A program made the translations under genes and the position numbers. A stretch of 64,000 nt of DNA from Photorhabdus luminescens subsp. luminescens (GTDB taxonomy: Bacteria; Pseudomonadota; Gammaproteobacteria; Enterobacterales; Enterobacteriaceae), in assembly GCF_001083805.1 (NCBI RefSeq), contig NZ_JXSK01000006.1, forward strand, positions 124,001 to 188,000, written 5' to 3'. Numbering within the stretch: the first letter of the stretch is position 1; each line of letters begins with the position of its first letter. The notes beneath the pieces were generated by a model that did no database searches, was not told the DNA's origin, and was given only the letters and a program-made list of their open reading frames with translations. This document shows, piece by piece, positions 37,393 through 47,771 of this stretch.

Positions 37393-38718
37393 TTAGAATG
37401 CGTAGTTGAAGTTCACACCATACAGCCAGGCCGTGCCTTTAGCTTCGAATTCATATGCGTAAGGCAATGCTTCAGACAATTTCTCTTTGACAGTGACTTT
37501 CTGACCATGCATATATGAAACACCTACATCAACAGAAGCATCTTTGTTAAATGCGTAGGTTGCGCCAGCACTCAGCCAGAAACGATCTTGATCCGGAATA
37601 GAGATAGAACGGTTTTCAGCCGGAATTGGGCTGTCATCAAAGGCGATACCTGTACGGAATGTCCAGTTGTCGTCGTGATAATAAGTTGTACCTAAAGCAA
37701 TACGGTAAGCATCTTTGAAGCCTTCATGTTTACTGAACAGGACGGAGCCGTCTTTATTTCTGGTCCCTTTCAATTCATTAAACTCACTCCAGCCTGTATA
37801 CGCCAGGCTATAGTGGATAGCCCATTTAGGCGCTACGCGGTTGTAACCGGAAATCTCCCAGATATCCGGCAAATTGAGATCTAATCTACCGCCAATGGTT
37901 TTGCCTCCAGTAGCAGGTAAATTCACTCCCGCCTTTTCCAGCATTTGACCTAGCGCAACAGGTACGTCATTTTTATAATCGCCGTCTTTAAACTTAACTT
38001 TAACTTTAGAACGGTAAGTCAGGCTGTAACGGTTATTTTCATCCACTTCATACATGATGCCTGCGTTCCAACCATAGCCCCAATCTTTACCTGACAGATT
38101 AGCAACTTCATCAGTTGGTTTTATGAGACCTTTTGGTAATTTAGGGTGATATGACAGAGCGCCCGCATGACGGACGATTTCTGCATCCGCATAAACAGCG
38201 TTCAGTCCTAAACCAAAGCTGAAGTGATCATTCAGTTTATAAGCACCGCTTAAGTTGAAGTTCAACGTTGTCAGGTCAGTTTTACCGCCGATGGGGCCTG
38301 CTTCATAGTTATTGCTAAAATCCGTTGCCAGACCGAAGTTGGTGGTGACCGAAGTACCAACAAACCATTGATCATCGATTGGCATAATGAAATGTATGTT
38401 AGGTATCCAGGCGGTAGGAGCAATATTTTTAGCGTTAGTACTTTTGCCTGTTACTGGGGATTTACCGGTAATATCAACATCTGGATTGATATAGACGGCG
38501 CCAATAGAGAATGATGGGCGATCAAACAGTGTCATTGCCGCTGGGTTACGGCTTCCTACCGCTGCGTTATCAGCAACAACGCCTTCCCCGGAAAAAGCGC
38601 GGCCCAAAGCCGAAGTAGAAAATTCATTTAACTGGAAACCAGCAGCGCCAGCATTCGATGAAATTATTGCCACTGCAACCGCTAATGCTGAACGGGTGAA
38701 CAGGTTTTTCTGGTTCAT
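37393..38718 (-). CDS. fadL: Long-chain fatty acid outer-membrane transporter FadL
   Basis: The 441-residue beta-barrel protein imports long-chain fatty acids and can be a phage receptor. The start at 38718 ([20 protein letters not shown]) follows AGAGGG; a TTG two codons earlier is less likely. The signal peptide ends near SNAGAA, and the mature protein starts [20 protein letters not shown], which contains the [11 protein letters not shown] plug motif of FadL. It ends in an aromatic residue (NFNYAF), the barrel-insertion signal. FadR-type sites lie upstream. Confidence 0.95.
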   Translation of the reverse strand: MNQKNLFTRSALAVAVAIISSNAGAAGFQLNEFSTSALGRAFSGEGVVADNAAVGSRNPAAMTLFDRPSFSIGAVYINPDVDITGKSPVTGKSTNAKNIAPTAWIPNIHFIMPIDDQWFVGTSVTTNFGLATDFSNNYEAGPIGGKTDLTTLNFNLSGAYKLNDHFSFGLGLNAVYADAEIVRHAGALSYHPKLPKGLIKPTDEVANLSGKDWGYGWNAGIMYEVDENNRYSLTYRSKVKVKFKDGDYKNDVPVALGQMLEKAGVNLPATGGKTIGGRLDLNLPDIWEISGYNRVAPKWAIHYSLAYTGWSEFNELKGTRNKDGSVLFSKHEGFKDAYRIALGTTYYHDDNWTFRTGIAFDDSPIPAENRSISIPDQDRFWLSAGATYAFNKDASVDVGVSYMHGQKVTVKEKLSEALPYAYEFEAKGTAWLYGVNFNYAF

Positions 38719-38801
38719 AACCAAAACCCTCTTGTTTATTATTTAACTATGCCACTTATCTTAGCAAGGAGCGCAGGATTGTAGGGTCGGTTTGTCTCGT
38801 T

Positions 38802-38839
38802 GACAAATCAGACCAGTCGTGAAGTATAGGTCTGATGAC
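38802..38839 (-). promoter_or_regulatory. FadR-type operators upstream of fadL
   Basis: On the minus strand GACTGGTCTGATTTGTC (38802-38818) closely fits the FadR consensus (AACTGGTCNGACCTGTT type). A second, weaker match (AGGTCTGAT on the plus strand) is at about 38828-38836. E. coli fadL also has two FadR sites. Long-chain acyl-CoA would relieve repression. Confidence 0.65.
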
Positions 38840-39222
38840 AGTTGATGTTGCAAGGATGTTTTTAAAATATTACCAAGTTGATATCAAAAACGCGACTCAG
38901 TTAACAAAAAAATGATTTTTGATATTAATAAAAACGTTTAAAAATGATTTTTTAAGATCAAATTTCGGCAGATAAATATTCTTTAAGAGGTAGTGCGAGT
39001 TTCCCGATAGCTAAGAGGGATAAGATATTAAAATTCATTATGAATTATTTTAGTAATGAAATTATGGCTGGTGTAATAGACCAGTATCGCAAAAAGCAGC
39101 TTGTGAACATGTTCGAATAAGTATTGAAACCATTTAGCTATTAAATAAATTAAAGTTGCGCTTCCTCTCATTTTTGATTTATTCAGGTTTGCTATTTATA
39201 AACATTACGCTAACAATGATCT
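38840..39222. other. Intergenic, AT-rich; nothing else recognised
   Basis: About 380 bp between the divergent fadL and fadIJ control regions, with no sustained frame, RNA gene or repeat. Confidence 0.4.
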
Positions 39223-39239
39223 ATCAGGTCAGACCTGTC
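39223..39239 (+). promoter_or_regulatory. FadR operator of fadIJ
   Basis: CAGGTCAGACCTG (39225-39237) is a perfect palindrome matching the FadR core GGTCNGACC, 65 bp upstream of fadI. Confidence 0.8.
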
Positions 39240-39303
39240 CAGATTGGTTGAAAAGTTTTTTCAGTAATTTGATTCAGTTAACGATAATCTTTCAGGAGCC
39301 GTT

Positions 39304-40614
39304 ATGAGTCGTCCTTTAACAAAAGTGACACAGCAAGGTGATCGTATCGCCATTGTCAGTGGGCTACGCATTCCATTTGCTAAACAGGCAACATCGTATC
39401 ACGGCATACCGGCTGTGGATTTGGGTAAATCAGTCGTCAGCGAACTTGTGACTAGGAGTGGTTTACTCCCTGAAAAGATTGACCAACTGGTGTTTGGGCA
39501 AGTGGTGCAAATGCCTGAAGCGCCGAATATTGCCCGTGAAATCGTTCTCGGTGCTGGGTTGAGTGTGAGTACTGATGCTTACAGCGTATCCCGTGCGTGT
39601 GCTACTAGTTTCCAGGCGATTGCCAATGTGGCTGAAAGCATTATGGCTGGCACGGTGAATATCGGGATTGCTGGCGGAGCTGATACTTCGTCTGTATTGC
39701 CGATTGGCGTGACTAAATCCCTGGCTCGTACTTTGGTGGATATGAATAAGGCTAAAACGCTATCGCAACGCCTTAAATTACTTAGCCGCCTTAAATTTCG
39801 CGATTTATTGCCTGTGTCTCCGGCGGTAGCGGAATATTCTACAGGTCTGCGTATGGGAGATACTGCGGAACAAATGGCGAAGACTTACCGTATCAGTCGA
39901 GAAGATCAGGATGCGTTAGCACACCGCTCCCATATTCTGGCAGCGAAAGCTTGGGAACAGGGATTGTTGGCTGATGAAGTCATGACAGCTCACTTCCCAC
40001 CGTACCGTGAAGCATTGCTTGAAGATAATAATATTCGTAAAAGTTCTGTACTGACCTCTTATGCGAAGCTGCGTCCGGCGTTTGACCGTAAGTACGGCAC
40101 TGTCACTGCTGCAAATAGTACACCGCTGACGGATGGCGCAGCGGCGGTCATATTGATGCGTGAATCAGTGGCTAAGGCATTGGGAACAAAACCGCTTGGT
40201 TATCTGCGTAGCTATGCATTCTCAGCCATTGATGTCTGGCAAGATATGTTATTAGGGCCGTCATACGCCACGCCAATAGCGCTCGATCGTGCAGGTATTA
40301 CACTGAAAGATCTGACTTTAATCGATATGCATGAAGCGTTTGCGGCTCAGACACTGGCAAACCTGAAAATGTTTGCCAGTGATGAATTTGCTCGTAATAA
40401 ATTAGGGCGTGCTCAGGCGATTGGTGAAGTCGATATGGACAAATTTAATGTTTTAGGCGGCTCAATCGCTTATGGGCACCCATTCGCAGCGACAGGAGCT
40501 CGTATGGTGACGCAAGTATTGAATGAGTTGCGTCGTCGTGGCGGCGGGCTTGGGTTGACAACCGCTTGTGCTGCTGGCGGGTTGGGCACAGCTATGGTAT
40601 TGGAGGTGGAATAA
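39304..40614 (+). CDS. fadI: 3-ketoacyl-CoA thiolase FadI
   Basis: The 436-residue thiolase splits 3-ketoacyl-CoA into acetyl-CoA and a shortened acyl-CoA. It is the beta subunit of the FadIJ (anaerobic-type) beta-oxidation complex. The nucleophile Cys99 lies in [12 protein letters not shown]; the His of [16 protein letters not shown] and the Cys of [10 protein letters not shown]-type motif ([14 protein letters not shown]) complete the active site. The start follows CAGGAGCC. The stop overlaps the fadJ start by one base, so the two are translationally coupled. Confidence 0.95.
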   Translation: MSRPLTKVTQQGDRIAIVSGLRIPFAKQATSYHGIPAVDLGKSVVSELVTRSGLLPEKIDQLVFGQVVQMPEAPNIAREIVLGAGLSVSTDAYSVSRACATSFQAIANVAESIMAGTVNIGIAGGADTSSVLPIGVTKSLARTLVDMNKAKTLSQRLKLLSRLKFRDLLPVSPAVAEYSTGLRMGDTAEQMAKTYRISREDQDALAHRSHILAAKAWEQGLLADEVMTAHFPPYREALLEDNNIRKSSVLTSYAKLRPAFDRKYGTVTAANSTPLTDGAAAVILMRESVAKALGTKPLGYLRSYAFSAIDVWQDMLLGPSYATPIALDRAGITLKDLTLIDMHEAFAAQTLANLKMFASDEFARNKLGRAQAIGEVDMDKFNVLGGSIAYGHPFAATGARMVTQVLNELRRRGGGLGLTTACAAGGLGTAMVLEVE

Positions 40615-42797
40615 TGACTCAGGCTCAACATGATGCTGCACCCATCACGATGGATACAAACCAAACTGCTTCTGTTTTCAGTTTTAATGTCAGGCCAGAT
40701 AAGATCGGCGTTATCACCATTAATGTGCCGGGAGAAAAGGTAAATACGCTGAAAGCAGAATTTGTTGATCAATTTCTGAATGTTTTCAAGCAAGCTCAGC
40801 AATCTTCTGGTCTTAAAGGATTAATATTGATTTCCGGTAAGTCGGATACGTTTATTGCCGGTGCTGATATTTCTATGATTGCCGGATGTAAGACCAAAGA
40901 AGATGCGCGAGATTTGGCTGAAAAGGGTCAGAAACTATTTTCTCAGATAGCTAATTATCCTTTGCCTGTCGTAGCAGCAATTCATGGCGCTTGTTTGGGA
41001 GGCGGTTTGGAACTGGCGCTTGCATGTCATTGGCGCGTGTGTTCACTGGATGATAAGACTCGTCTTGGATTACCTGAAGTTCAACTTGGGTTATTACCGG
41101 GTTCCGGTGGTACTCAGCGGTTGCCAAGACTTATTGGCGTCAGTTCAGCGTTGGATATCATTCTGACTGGTAAACAGCTACGGGCGAAACAGGCATTACG
41201 GCTCGGATTGGTGGATGATGCTGTGCCGTCGGATATTCTGCTGGACATTGCTATCGAAAAAGTCAAAAAGGGTATTCCTGTGCGTAAGCCTTTGCCGTGG
41301 CAACAGCGGTTATTAGTTGGCCCCTTGGGAAGATACTTTTTGTTTAATATCGTTCGTAAAAAGACACTGGCGAAAACGCGTGGGCATTATCCTGCGCCTG
41401 AACGAATTATTGATGTTGTCAAAGAGGGTGTTGAAAAAGGCATGAGCCAGGGTTTACGGGCTGAGGCGGTAGCATTTGGTGAACTGGCAATGACACGGGA
41501 ATCTACCGCTTTACGTAATCTGTTTTTTGCTGCCACTTCATTGAAGAATGAAACGGGTTCATCAGAGAAACCGGCGGAAATCAAGCGCGTTGGTATATTA
41601 GGCGGTGGTTTGATGGGCGGAGGCGTGGCGAGTGTAACAGCCACCCGTGGCAAACTGCCGGTACGGATTAAAGATATTAATGAGAAAGGCATTAGTCAGG
41701 TACTGAAATATACTTGGGATTTGTTGTCCAAACGGGTGAAGCAAAAACGGCTGCGCCCGGCAGAACGTGCTCAACAAATGATGCTAATTTCAGGAACGAC
41801 GGATTATCATGGTTTCGCACAAACCGATATTGTTGTTGAAGCAGTGTTTGAAGATTTGTCACTGAAACAGCAAATGGTGGCGGAAATAGAAAAGAATGCT
41901 AAACCAGAAACCATATTTGCATCTAATACATCTTCATTACCTATCCATCAGATTGCTGAAAAAGCTCAACGACCAGAGCAGGTTATTGGTCTGCATTATT
42001 TTAGCCCAGTGGATAAGATGCCGTTGGTGGAAGTGATTCCACATCAAGGGACCAGTGAGAAAACGATTGCTACAGCAGTTGCTTTGGCGAAAAAACAGGG
42101 TAAGACTGCTATCGTGGTTGGTGATAAAGCTGGATTTTATGTAAACCGGATTCTTGTCCCTTATATTAGTGAGGCCGCGCATTGTCTGGTAGCAGGAGAA
42201 CCCATTGATCATATAGACAAAGCTCTGGTTAATTTTGGTTTTCCGGTCGGCCCGATTAATTTATTAGATGAAGTAGGTATTGATGTTGGCACCAAAATCA
42301 TGCCGATTCTGGTGGAACAACTAGGTCCGCGTTTTGCTGCGCCTGAATCTCTCGATGCTGTACTGAAAGATGGTCGTAAGGGTAGGAAAAATGGCCGTGG
42401 TTTCTATTTGTATGCGTCAGAGGCCAGAAAATTCTGGCAGTTTGGTAAGAGAGGCAAAAAAGTTGATAGCTCAATTTATACCTTGCTGAATATAACACCT
42501 GAGTCGCATATGCTCTCGTCAGAAATTGCTCAACGTTGTGTGATGCTAATGCTTAATGAAGCTGTTCGTTGTTTGGATGAAGGTATTATCAGAAGTCCGC
42601 GTGATGGTGATATTGGGGCAGTATTTGGCATTGGTTTTCCGCCATTCTTTGGTGGCCCATTCCGTTATATTGATAGCCTTGGTTGTGCCAGAGTAGTGGA
42701 GATTCTGCGTAGGCTGGAAAATCAGTATGGCGATAGATTCGTACCTTGTGAGTGTTTAGTGAAAATGGCTGAACAGAATAAAAGTTTTTATTCATAG
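40614..42797 (+). CDS. fadJ: Beta-oxidation multifunctional enzyme FadJ
   Basis: The 727-residue alpha subunit starts in the TAATG overlap with fadI. The N-terminal enoyl-CoA hydratase/isomerase part shows [10 protein letters not shown] and [20 protein letters not shown]. The central 3-hydroxyacyl-CoA dehydrogenase part shows the NAD site [18 protein letters not shown] (near residue 325), then [10 protein letters not shown] and [14 protein letters not shown] with its catalytic His. A second dehydrogenase-type domain ends with [15 protein letters not shown]. With FadI it carries out three steps of beta-oxidation, including growth without oxygen. Confidence 0.95.
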   Translation: MTQAQHDAAPITMDTNQTASVFSFNVRPDKIGVITINVPGEKVNTLKAEFVDQFLNVFKQAQQSSGLKGLILISGKSDTFIAGADISMIAGCKTKEDARDLAEKGQKLFSQIANYPLPVVAAIHGACLGGGLELALACHWRVCSLDDKTRLGLPEVQLGLLPGSGGTQRLPRLIGVSSALDIILTGKQLRAKQALRLGLVDDAVPSDILLDIAIEKVKKGIPVRKPLPWQQRLLVGPLGRYFLFNIVRKKTLAKTRGHYPAPERIIDVVKEGVEKGMSQGLRAEAVAFGELAMTRESTALRNLFFAATSLKNETGSSEKPAEIKRVGILGGGLMGGGVASVTATRGKLPVRIKDINEKGISQVLKYTWDLLSKRVKQKRLRPAERAQQMMLISGTTDYHGFAQTDIVVEAVFEDLSLKQQMVAEIEKNAKPETIFASNTSSLPIHQIAEKAQRPEQVIGLHYFSPVDKMPLVEVIPHQGTSEKTIATAVALAKKQGKTAIVVGDKAGFYVNRILVPYISEAAHCLVAGEPIDHIDKALVNFGFPVGPINLLDEVGIDVGTKIMPILVEQLGPRFAAPESLDAVLKDGRKGRKNGRGFYLYASEARKFWQFGKRGKKVDSSIYTLLNITPESHMLSSEIAQRCVMLMLNEAVRCLDEGIIRSPRDGDIGAVFGIGFPPFFGGPFRYIDSLGCARVVEILRRLENQYGDRFVPCECLVKMAEQNKSFYS

Positions 42798-42825
42798 TGG
42801 CCTATACTGCATTGATGAAAAAATA

Positions 42826-42856
42826 AATTCCGGTGTCGTTAAGGCGCCGGAATTGT
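42826..42856 (+). terminator. Terminator after fadIJ
   Basis: Arms AATTCCGGTG-type and GCGCCGGAATT, followed by a weak T-containing tail. Confidence 0.6.
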
Positions 42857-42889
42857 ATTGAGTGTTTTTGAATAAAAAAAATCTCTTTA

Positions 42890-43016
42890 TATGCCCTATG
42901 GATTTCAAGATGCATCGCGACGGCAAGGGAGCGAATCCCTGGGAGCATAGCGAACTATGTGACCGGGGTGAGCGAGTGCAGCCGACAAAGAGGCAACTTG
43001 AAAGATAACGGGTATA
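42890..43016. repeat. ERIC repeat, copy 1
   Basis: A 127-bp imperfect palindrome with the ERIC hallmarks: ends CCCTATGGATTTCAAG / CAACTTGAAAG...GGGTATA and the centre GCGAATCCCTGGGAGCAT / GTGACCGGGGTGAGCGAG. Such elements are transcribed as structured mRNA ends in enterobacteria. Confidence 0.9.
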
Positions 43017-43127
43017 GATTCAAGCAACATCCATTGGGTTATCGTTCAACCATTTTATTTGTTTTTGTTTTGAGTAGAATGCTTGTTCACCCTGTCTGAA
43101 ATGTTTTTGTAGTGGCAATTTTTATTG

Positions 43128-43254
43128 TATACCCTATGGATTTCAAGATGCATCGCGACGGCAAGGGAGCGAATCCCCGGGAGCATAGATAACTATGTGA
43201 CCGGGGTGAGTGAGCGCAGCCAACAAAGAGGCAACTTGAAAGATGACGGGTATA
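43128..43254. repeat. ERIC repeat, copy 2
   Basis: A 127-bp direct copy of the element at 42890 with about ten differences, 111 bp further on and in the same orientation. Confidence 0.9.
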
Positions 43255-43325
43255 TAACTCAGATTGAGATTACTGATATTTATTAGCGGTAAGATAGCTG
43301 TGCTTACTCATTCATACGGTGGACT

Positions 43326-43808
43326 ATGCAAATTTTTATTATGCGTCATGGTGACGCGGCTTTAGATGCAATTAGCGATGCTGCCCGGCAACTCACTCCT
43401 CGCGGCTGTGATGAATCACAAAAAATGGCTTGTTGGTTAGCACAGCAAAAGCATCAGATTGATCTCGTATTAGTAAGTCCTTATATTCGCGCTGAACAGA
43501 CGTTACAGATTGTTCGTAAATCCTTATCTTTACCGGATGGTGAAGAAGTGTTGTCGGGGTTAACGCCATCAGGTGATGCTGCGACGGTAAGTAGTTATCT
43601 CCAGTTTCTTGCTGAACAAGGATATAACGCTGTTTTGGTTGTCTCTCACTTACCGTTAGTCAGTTATTTAGTGGCTGAATTATGCCCGGCAGAAACACCA
43701 CCAATGTTTGCAACTTCTGCAATGATATGTGTGGATTTAAACAGCCAGACTGGCAAGGGTACTCTTGTCTGGCAGATCAGCCCGTCGCAATTGGCAGCAA
43801 AAGCCTAA
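43326..43808 (+). CDS. sixA: Phosphohistidine phosphatase SixA
   Basis: The 160-residue phosphatase of the histidine phosphatase superfamily has the phospho-acceptor motif MRHG (His8) at the start, the arginine of VSPYIRAEQT and a second His in VVSHLPLVSYL. In E. coli SixA dephosphorylates phosphohistidine on NPr of the nitrogen phosphotransferase system (earlier assigned to ArcB). Its place between fadJ and smrB is conserved in enterobacteria. Confidence 0.94.
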   Translation: MQIFIMRHGDAALDAISDAARQLTPRGCDESQKMACWLAQQKHQIDLVLVSPYIRAEQTLQIVRKSLSLPDGEEVLSGLTPSGDAATVSSYLQFLAEQGYNAVLVVSHLPLVSYLVAELCPAETPPMFATSAMICVDLNSQTGKGTLVWQISPSQLAAKA

Positions 43809-43828
43809 TAATTCAGCGACATATAGGC

Positions 43829-44365
43829 TCAAGGCTCATCAAGTTCGATAAGCATCAATAACGCGGCGTTACCTCCCCATTCCTTTGGCGCTTGATGGAA
43901 GGCTATGATATCTGGGTGTTGAGCTAACCACAGAGGCGTTTGCTGTTTGAGAATGCGTTTCCCGTGACCGTGCATGATGCAGGCACAATAGACATGTTCA
44001 CGACGGCAAGCAGCGATCAATGCCCCAATTTCCTGTTTGGCTTGCATTTGAGTTAATCCGTGTAAATCAAGGAACAATTCGGGTGAATAGTCGCCTCGGC
44101 GTAATTTCTTCAATTCGTAATGGTTTGTGTCTTCCCTTACATAGCGAGTAGGGCCTTCGGTATCAAGGTTAGGCTGAAATTCATCAGAAAAATAGTAGCT
44201 GGCGTCAATTTGCTCTTGCTGAATTCGTTCAGGGGCAATATAGCTGGTTTTTTTTCTTCTGGAAGAATGTAAGACGGTATCCTGGTTGATGCGTTTGGCG
44301 CCTGCTACCGATTGTTGAAATAAGCTAATTTCTTCCTCATCCAAGGAGTATTTATTTTTCATCAT
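43829..44365 (-). CDS. smrB: Ribosome rescue endonuclease SmrB
   Basis: The 178-residue protein has a C-terminal Smr domain with [12 protein letters not shown] and the catalytic-loop motif [17 protein letters not shown], and an N-terminal extension that in E. coli SmrB contacts ribosomes. It cuts mRNA between collided ribosomes so that stalled translation can be rescued. It is convergent with sixA with a 20-bp gap. Either of two adjacent ATGs (44365 or 44362) could be used. Confidence 0.92.
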   Translation of the reverse strand: MMKNKYSLDEEEISLFQQSVAGAKRINQDTVLHSSRRKKTSYIAPERIQQEQIDASYYFSDEFQPNLDTEGPTRYVREDTNHYELKKLRRGDYSPELFLDLHGLTQMQAKQEIGALIAACRREHVYCACIMHGHGKRILKQQTPLWLAQHPDIIAFHQAPKEWGGNAALLMLIELDEP

Positions 44366-44541
44366 TTTTCAGTTAATTAAACCATTTTGTGACAAGTGTA
44401 CTGCATCTTTTTAACTATTAAACCTGATTATATTTAATGAAACCTGATTTTACAGAGTTTGTGGTTTAAAAATGCTGATAAGAAGGTATATCCAGGTAGT
44501 TAACAAAATAATTTGACAATGATAGTTGGTTGGAAAATAAA

Positions 44542-44551
44542 TGTATATACA
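44542..44551 (+). promoter_or_regulatory. Probable HutC operator
   Basis: TGTATATACA is a perfect palindrome inside ATGTATATACAACTAG, 28 bp upstream of hutI. It fits the CTTGTATATACAAG-type HutC site I recall from other bacteria. The repressor gene hutC ends the same cluster. Urocanate would be the inducer. Confidence 0.65.
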
Positions 44552-44578
44552 ACTAGAAACCAATACAGGATGCTGATC

Positions 44579-45817
44579 ATGGCAATAGAACTGCGTGATA
44601 CTGATATCATCTGGCGTAATGCTAGACTGGCAACAATGGACCCTACTGTCAATGCGGCTTATGGATTATTAAAAGAACATGATCTGCTGGTGCGTGATGA
44701 CAAAATTTTAGCTATTTTGCCCACAGCAACATTACAGACGAGTCGTTGTCAGGTAATTGATGTCCAACAACGCCTGATTACCCCTGGTTTAATTGATTGT
44801 CACACCCATTTAGTATTTGGTGGTAACCGGGCTTATGAGTGGGAGCAGCGTTTAAATGGTATGTCCTATGCTGAACTCAGCGCTCAAGGAGGGGGAATTA
44901 ATGCGACAGTTTCTGCGACTCGGGGCAGTTCTCATGAACAACTTGAACATGCTGCACAGCAGCGTCTTGCTGCATTTATGGCCGAAGGTGTAACCACTAT
45001 TGAGATTAAATCGGGTTATGGATTAAATCTAGAAAATGAAGAAAAATTGCTACAAGTTGCGCAGAACTTAGCGCGACATAATCCGATAGAAATCAGTCCC
45101 ACATTGCTCGCTGCTCATACTTGTCCACCTGAATATAAGCATAATCCCGACGCTTATATGGATCTGATTTGCGAAAATATCCTGCCGCAACTCTGGCAAA
45201 AAGGGTTGTTCGAGGCAGTAGATGTTTTTTGTGAAAGTGTAGGATTTAATCTGACTCAAACTGAGCGGCTCTTTCAGGAAGCGCAACGTTGGAACATTCC
45301 AGTAAAAGGTCATGTGGAGCAGTTATCTCATTTAGGCGGGAGTGAACTGGTCGCTCGCTATCATGGTCTTTCCGTGGATCATATTGAATATTTAGATCAG
45401 GCAGGAGTTGAGGCGCTTAGTCACAGTGGTACGGTAGCTGTTTTGCTTCCTGGCGCATTCTACTTTTTGCAGGAAACACAACGTCCACCTATTGATTTAT
45501 TGCGGCAATTTCATGTGCCGATAGCCGTATCTACCGATTTTAATCCTGGAACCAGCCCATTTGCCTCTTTGCGAATGGCCATGAATATGGCATGTGTCCA
45601 ATTTGGATTGACTCCTGAAGAGGTATGGTTAGGTGTAACCCGACATGCGGCTCGTGCATTGGGTAGAGAGCAGAGTCACGGACAATTGCGTGCCGGAGCT
45701 TACGCTGATTTTGTTGTCTGGGATGCAGAAAATCCCGTTGATATTTTCTATGAATTAGGTCGTAACCCTTTGAATATCAGAGTGTTTCATGGCGTTATAA
45801 CTCATTCCGGCATATAA
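44579..45817 (+). CDS. hutI: Imidazolonepropionase HutI
   Basis: The 412-residue metal-dependent amidohydrolase opens the ring of imidazolonepropionate to give N-formimidoyl-glutamate, the third step of histidine breakdown. Metal ligands are visible in [21 protein letters not shown]-type [14 protein letters not shown] and the Asp of [10 protein letters not shown]. The start at 44579 has AGGA eight bases upstream; longer starts at 44570 or 44513 lack family support. Followed 17 bp later by hutG. The hutU and hutH genes are not in the window. Confidence 0.93.
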   Translation: MAIELRDTDIIWRNARLATMDPTVNAAYGLLKEHDLLVRDDKILAILPTATLQTSRCQVIDVQQRLITPGLIDCHTHLVFGGNRAYEWEQRLNGMSYAELSAQGGGINATVSATRGSSHEQLEHAAQQRLAAFMAEGVTTIEIKSGYGLNLENEEKLLQVAQNLARHNPIEISPTLLAAHTCPPEYKHNPDAYMDLICENILPQLWQKGLFEAVDVFCESVGFNLTQTERLFQEAQRWNIPVKGHVEQLSHLGGSELVARYHGLSVDHIEYLDQAGVEALSHSGTVAVLLPGAFYFLQETQRPPIDLLRQFHVPIAVSTDFNPGTSPFASLRMAMNMACVQFGLTPEEVWLGVTRHAARALGREQSHGQLRAGAYADFVVWDAENPVDIFYELGRNPLNIRVFHGVITHSGI

Positions 45818-45834
45818 CAGATAAGGAGCAGTAA

Positions 45835-46791
45835 ATGAATTTATGGCATGCTACTTCGCCGACGATTTGGCAAGGGCGAAATGATTTGTCAGAAGCGGAT
45901 AATGCACTACGGCTTTTTCAAACAGTTAAACTATCTCCGTATTTTACGCCGGAAGAATTTTCTCACTATATTGCTCTATTGGGGTTTGAATGTGATGAAG
46001 GGGTAAAACGCAATCAGGGTAGGCCGGGCGCCAATCAAGGTCCTGATTATTTGCGGCAATCTTTGGCAAATATGGCGAGTCATAAAGGGCATGATCGATT
46101 GGTGGACTTGGGAAGTATTCGTGCTAATCCCAATCAATTAAGTGAAGCACAGCAAGCTTTGTCTGATGCCGTTACCCAATGCCAACGTCAGAATGTACGT
46201 ACCCTGGTGCTTGGGGGAGGACATGAAACGGCTTTTGCTCATGGGGTTGGAATTTATGATGCTTTTCCACATCAACGTGTTGGTATTATTAACTTTGATG
46301 CGCATCTTGATTTACGGCGGTCGCCGCAGCCTACTTCTGGTACACCATTTCGTCAACTTGCTGAATATTGTCAGCAGCATCAACGTCTGTTTCACTATAC
46401 TTGCATTGGCGCAAGTTTGGCGTCTAATACGCAGGCATTGGTGGATGAAGCAAACCGCTTGAACGCCACGATTATCTGGGACGATCAATGTCGTGAAACT
46501 ATGTTGGACAAGGTACAACAGCAGATACAAGATATACTCCAGCAAGTTGATTTGATTTACATGACAATCGATTTGGATGTATTACCTGCTTATCAGATGC
46601 CAGCAGTCTCTGCGCCTGCCGCATTGGGGGTGCCATTGGAACGTCTTCTGCAATTAATTCAGCCAATTTGTCAGAGCGGTAAACTACAGGCGGCTGATTT
46701 GGTTGAGCTTAATCCAATATTTGATATACAAGGCATAGGTGGAAAAGCCGCAGCACGTATTGCTTGGCAATTAGCACATTGGTGGTATTGA
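45835..46791 (+). CDS. hutG: Formimidoylglutamase HutG
   Basis: The 318-residue manganese enzyme of the arginase/agmatinase family converts N-formimidoyl-glutamate into glutamate and formamide, the last step of this histidine pathway. Metal-binding motifs: [20 protein letters not shown] (DxHxD) and TIDLDVLPA (DxD). AAGGAG stands nine bases before the start. The formamide produced is the substrate of the AmiF enzyme encoded at 19606, a possible functional link. Confidence 0.94.
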   Translation: MNLWHATSPTIWQGRNDLSEADNALRLFQTVKLSPYFTPEEFSHYIALLGFECDEGVKRNQGRPGANQGPDYLRQSLANMASHKGHDRLVDLGSIRANPNQLSEAQQALSDAVTQCQRQNVRTLVLGGGHETAFAHGVGIYDAFPHQRVGIINFDAHLDLRRSPQPTSGTPFRQLAEYCQQHQRLFHYTCIGASLASNTQALVDEANRLNATIIWDDQCRETMLDKVQQQIQDILQQVDLIYMTIDLDVLPAYQMPAVSAPAALGVPLERLLQLIQPICQSGKLQAADLVELNPIFDIQGIGGKAAARIAWQLAHWWY

Positions 46792-46896
46792 TTATCTAAG
46801 ATAACAATACTATTGTGTTTTTTATTTTGGCGAATATAGCCTGATAAAGTGAGTGTAATTAATCACTTAACATTTTTACAGCATAAGGAATTTATT

Positions 46897-47628
46897 GTGA
46901 CGACTCACTTATCAGGATCATTTGCCAAACCTGCTCCTCTGTATGCCAGAGTGAAACAATCCATCATTGAAAAAATCTACACTGGTGAATGGAAATCAAA
47001 TGATCGTGTCCCTTCTGAAGCTGAACTAGTTAAACAGTTTAACTGTAGCCGTATGACTGCCAATCGTGCGTTGCGTGAGTTAACTGCGGAAGGGTTATTA
47101 GTGCGGCTGCAAGGCGTAGGATCATTTGTTGCTGCACCGAAGGGGCAATCTGCGTTGTTCGAAATTCACAGTATTGCTGATGAGATTTCAGCTCGTTCTC
47201 ATCAGCATTGCTGTAAAATATTAAAATTATCCGAGCTGAATGCGGATGTGAAACAGGCTGCTGAATTAGACATTATTGCTGGTACGCCGATTTACCATTC
47301 AGTTATTGTCCACTATGAAAACGATGTTCCTGTTCAGATAGAAGATCGTTATGTCAATGCTCAAGCGGCTCCTGGCTATTTGCAACAGGATTTTACCAAG
47401 CTTACGCCGCACGATTATTTGTCAATGATTGCACCACTAACGGAAGGTGAACACATTGTAGAAGCTATTGCTGGCGATCCTCGATCTTGTAAGTTGCTGC
47501 AAATTGAGTCGGGTGTTCCTTGTTTATTAATTAGTCGCCGAACTTGGTCGACGCATTACACTGTTTCCAGTGCCAGGTTGTTATTTCCCGGTAATCGCTA
47601 TAAATTAAAAGGACGTTTCAGCTCATAG
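46897..47628 (+). CDS. hutC: Histidine utilisation repressor HutC (GntR family)
   Basis: The 243-residue regulator has an N-terminal GntR winged helix (PLYARVKQSIIEKIYTGEWK, RVPSEAELVKQFNCSRMTAN RALREL) and a C-terminal UTRA ligand domain (about 95-240) that in HutC senses urocanate. The GTG at 46897 follows AAGGAA and gives the usual HutC N-terminus; an earlier start at 46849 is less likely. It follows hutG by 105 bp, in the same direction. Confidence 0.92.
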   Translation: MTTHLSGSFAKPAPLYARVKQSIIEKIYTGEWKSNDRVPSEAELVKQFNCSRMTANRALRELTAEGLLVRLQGVGSFVAAPKGQSALFEIHSIADEISARSHQHCCKILKLSELNADVKQAAELDIIAGTPIYHSVIVHYENDVPVQIEDRYVNAQAAPGYLQQDFTKLTPHDYLSMIAPLTEGEHIVEAIAGDPRSCKLLQIESGVPCLLISRRTWSTHYTVSSARLLFPGNRYKLKGRFSS

Positions 47629-47735
47629 TGATATGCCTATTACTCACAACTGAGCTTTTTCCGTATGAGCTGATAGGATTGCCATTACACCTGAATTTGT
47701 CGATAAGATTATTGAGTATGATTGTAGTATTAATC

Positions 47736-47766
47736 TGACGGGGCCAGAAATGCCAGCCCCGTTAGC
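47736..47766 (-). terminator. Hairpin terminator between hutC and the NRPS genes
   Basis: Arms GACGGGGC and GCCCCGTT with an 11-base loop, between converging hutC and the NRPS operon. Confidence 0.7.
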
Positions 47767-47771
47767 TATAA

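Noticed and set aside
42890-43254. Attachment-site duplication around a small insertion
   Set aside because: The direct repeats are complete ERIC elements with their own palindromic structure, and the 111 bp between them holds no gene.
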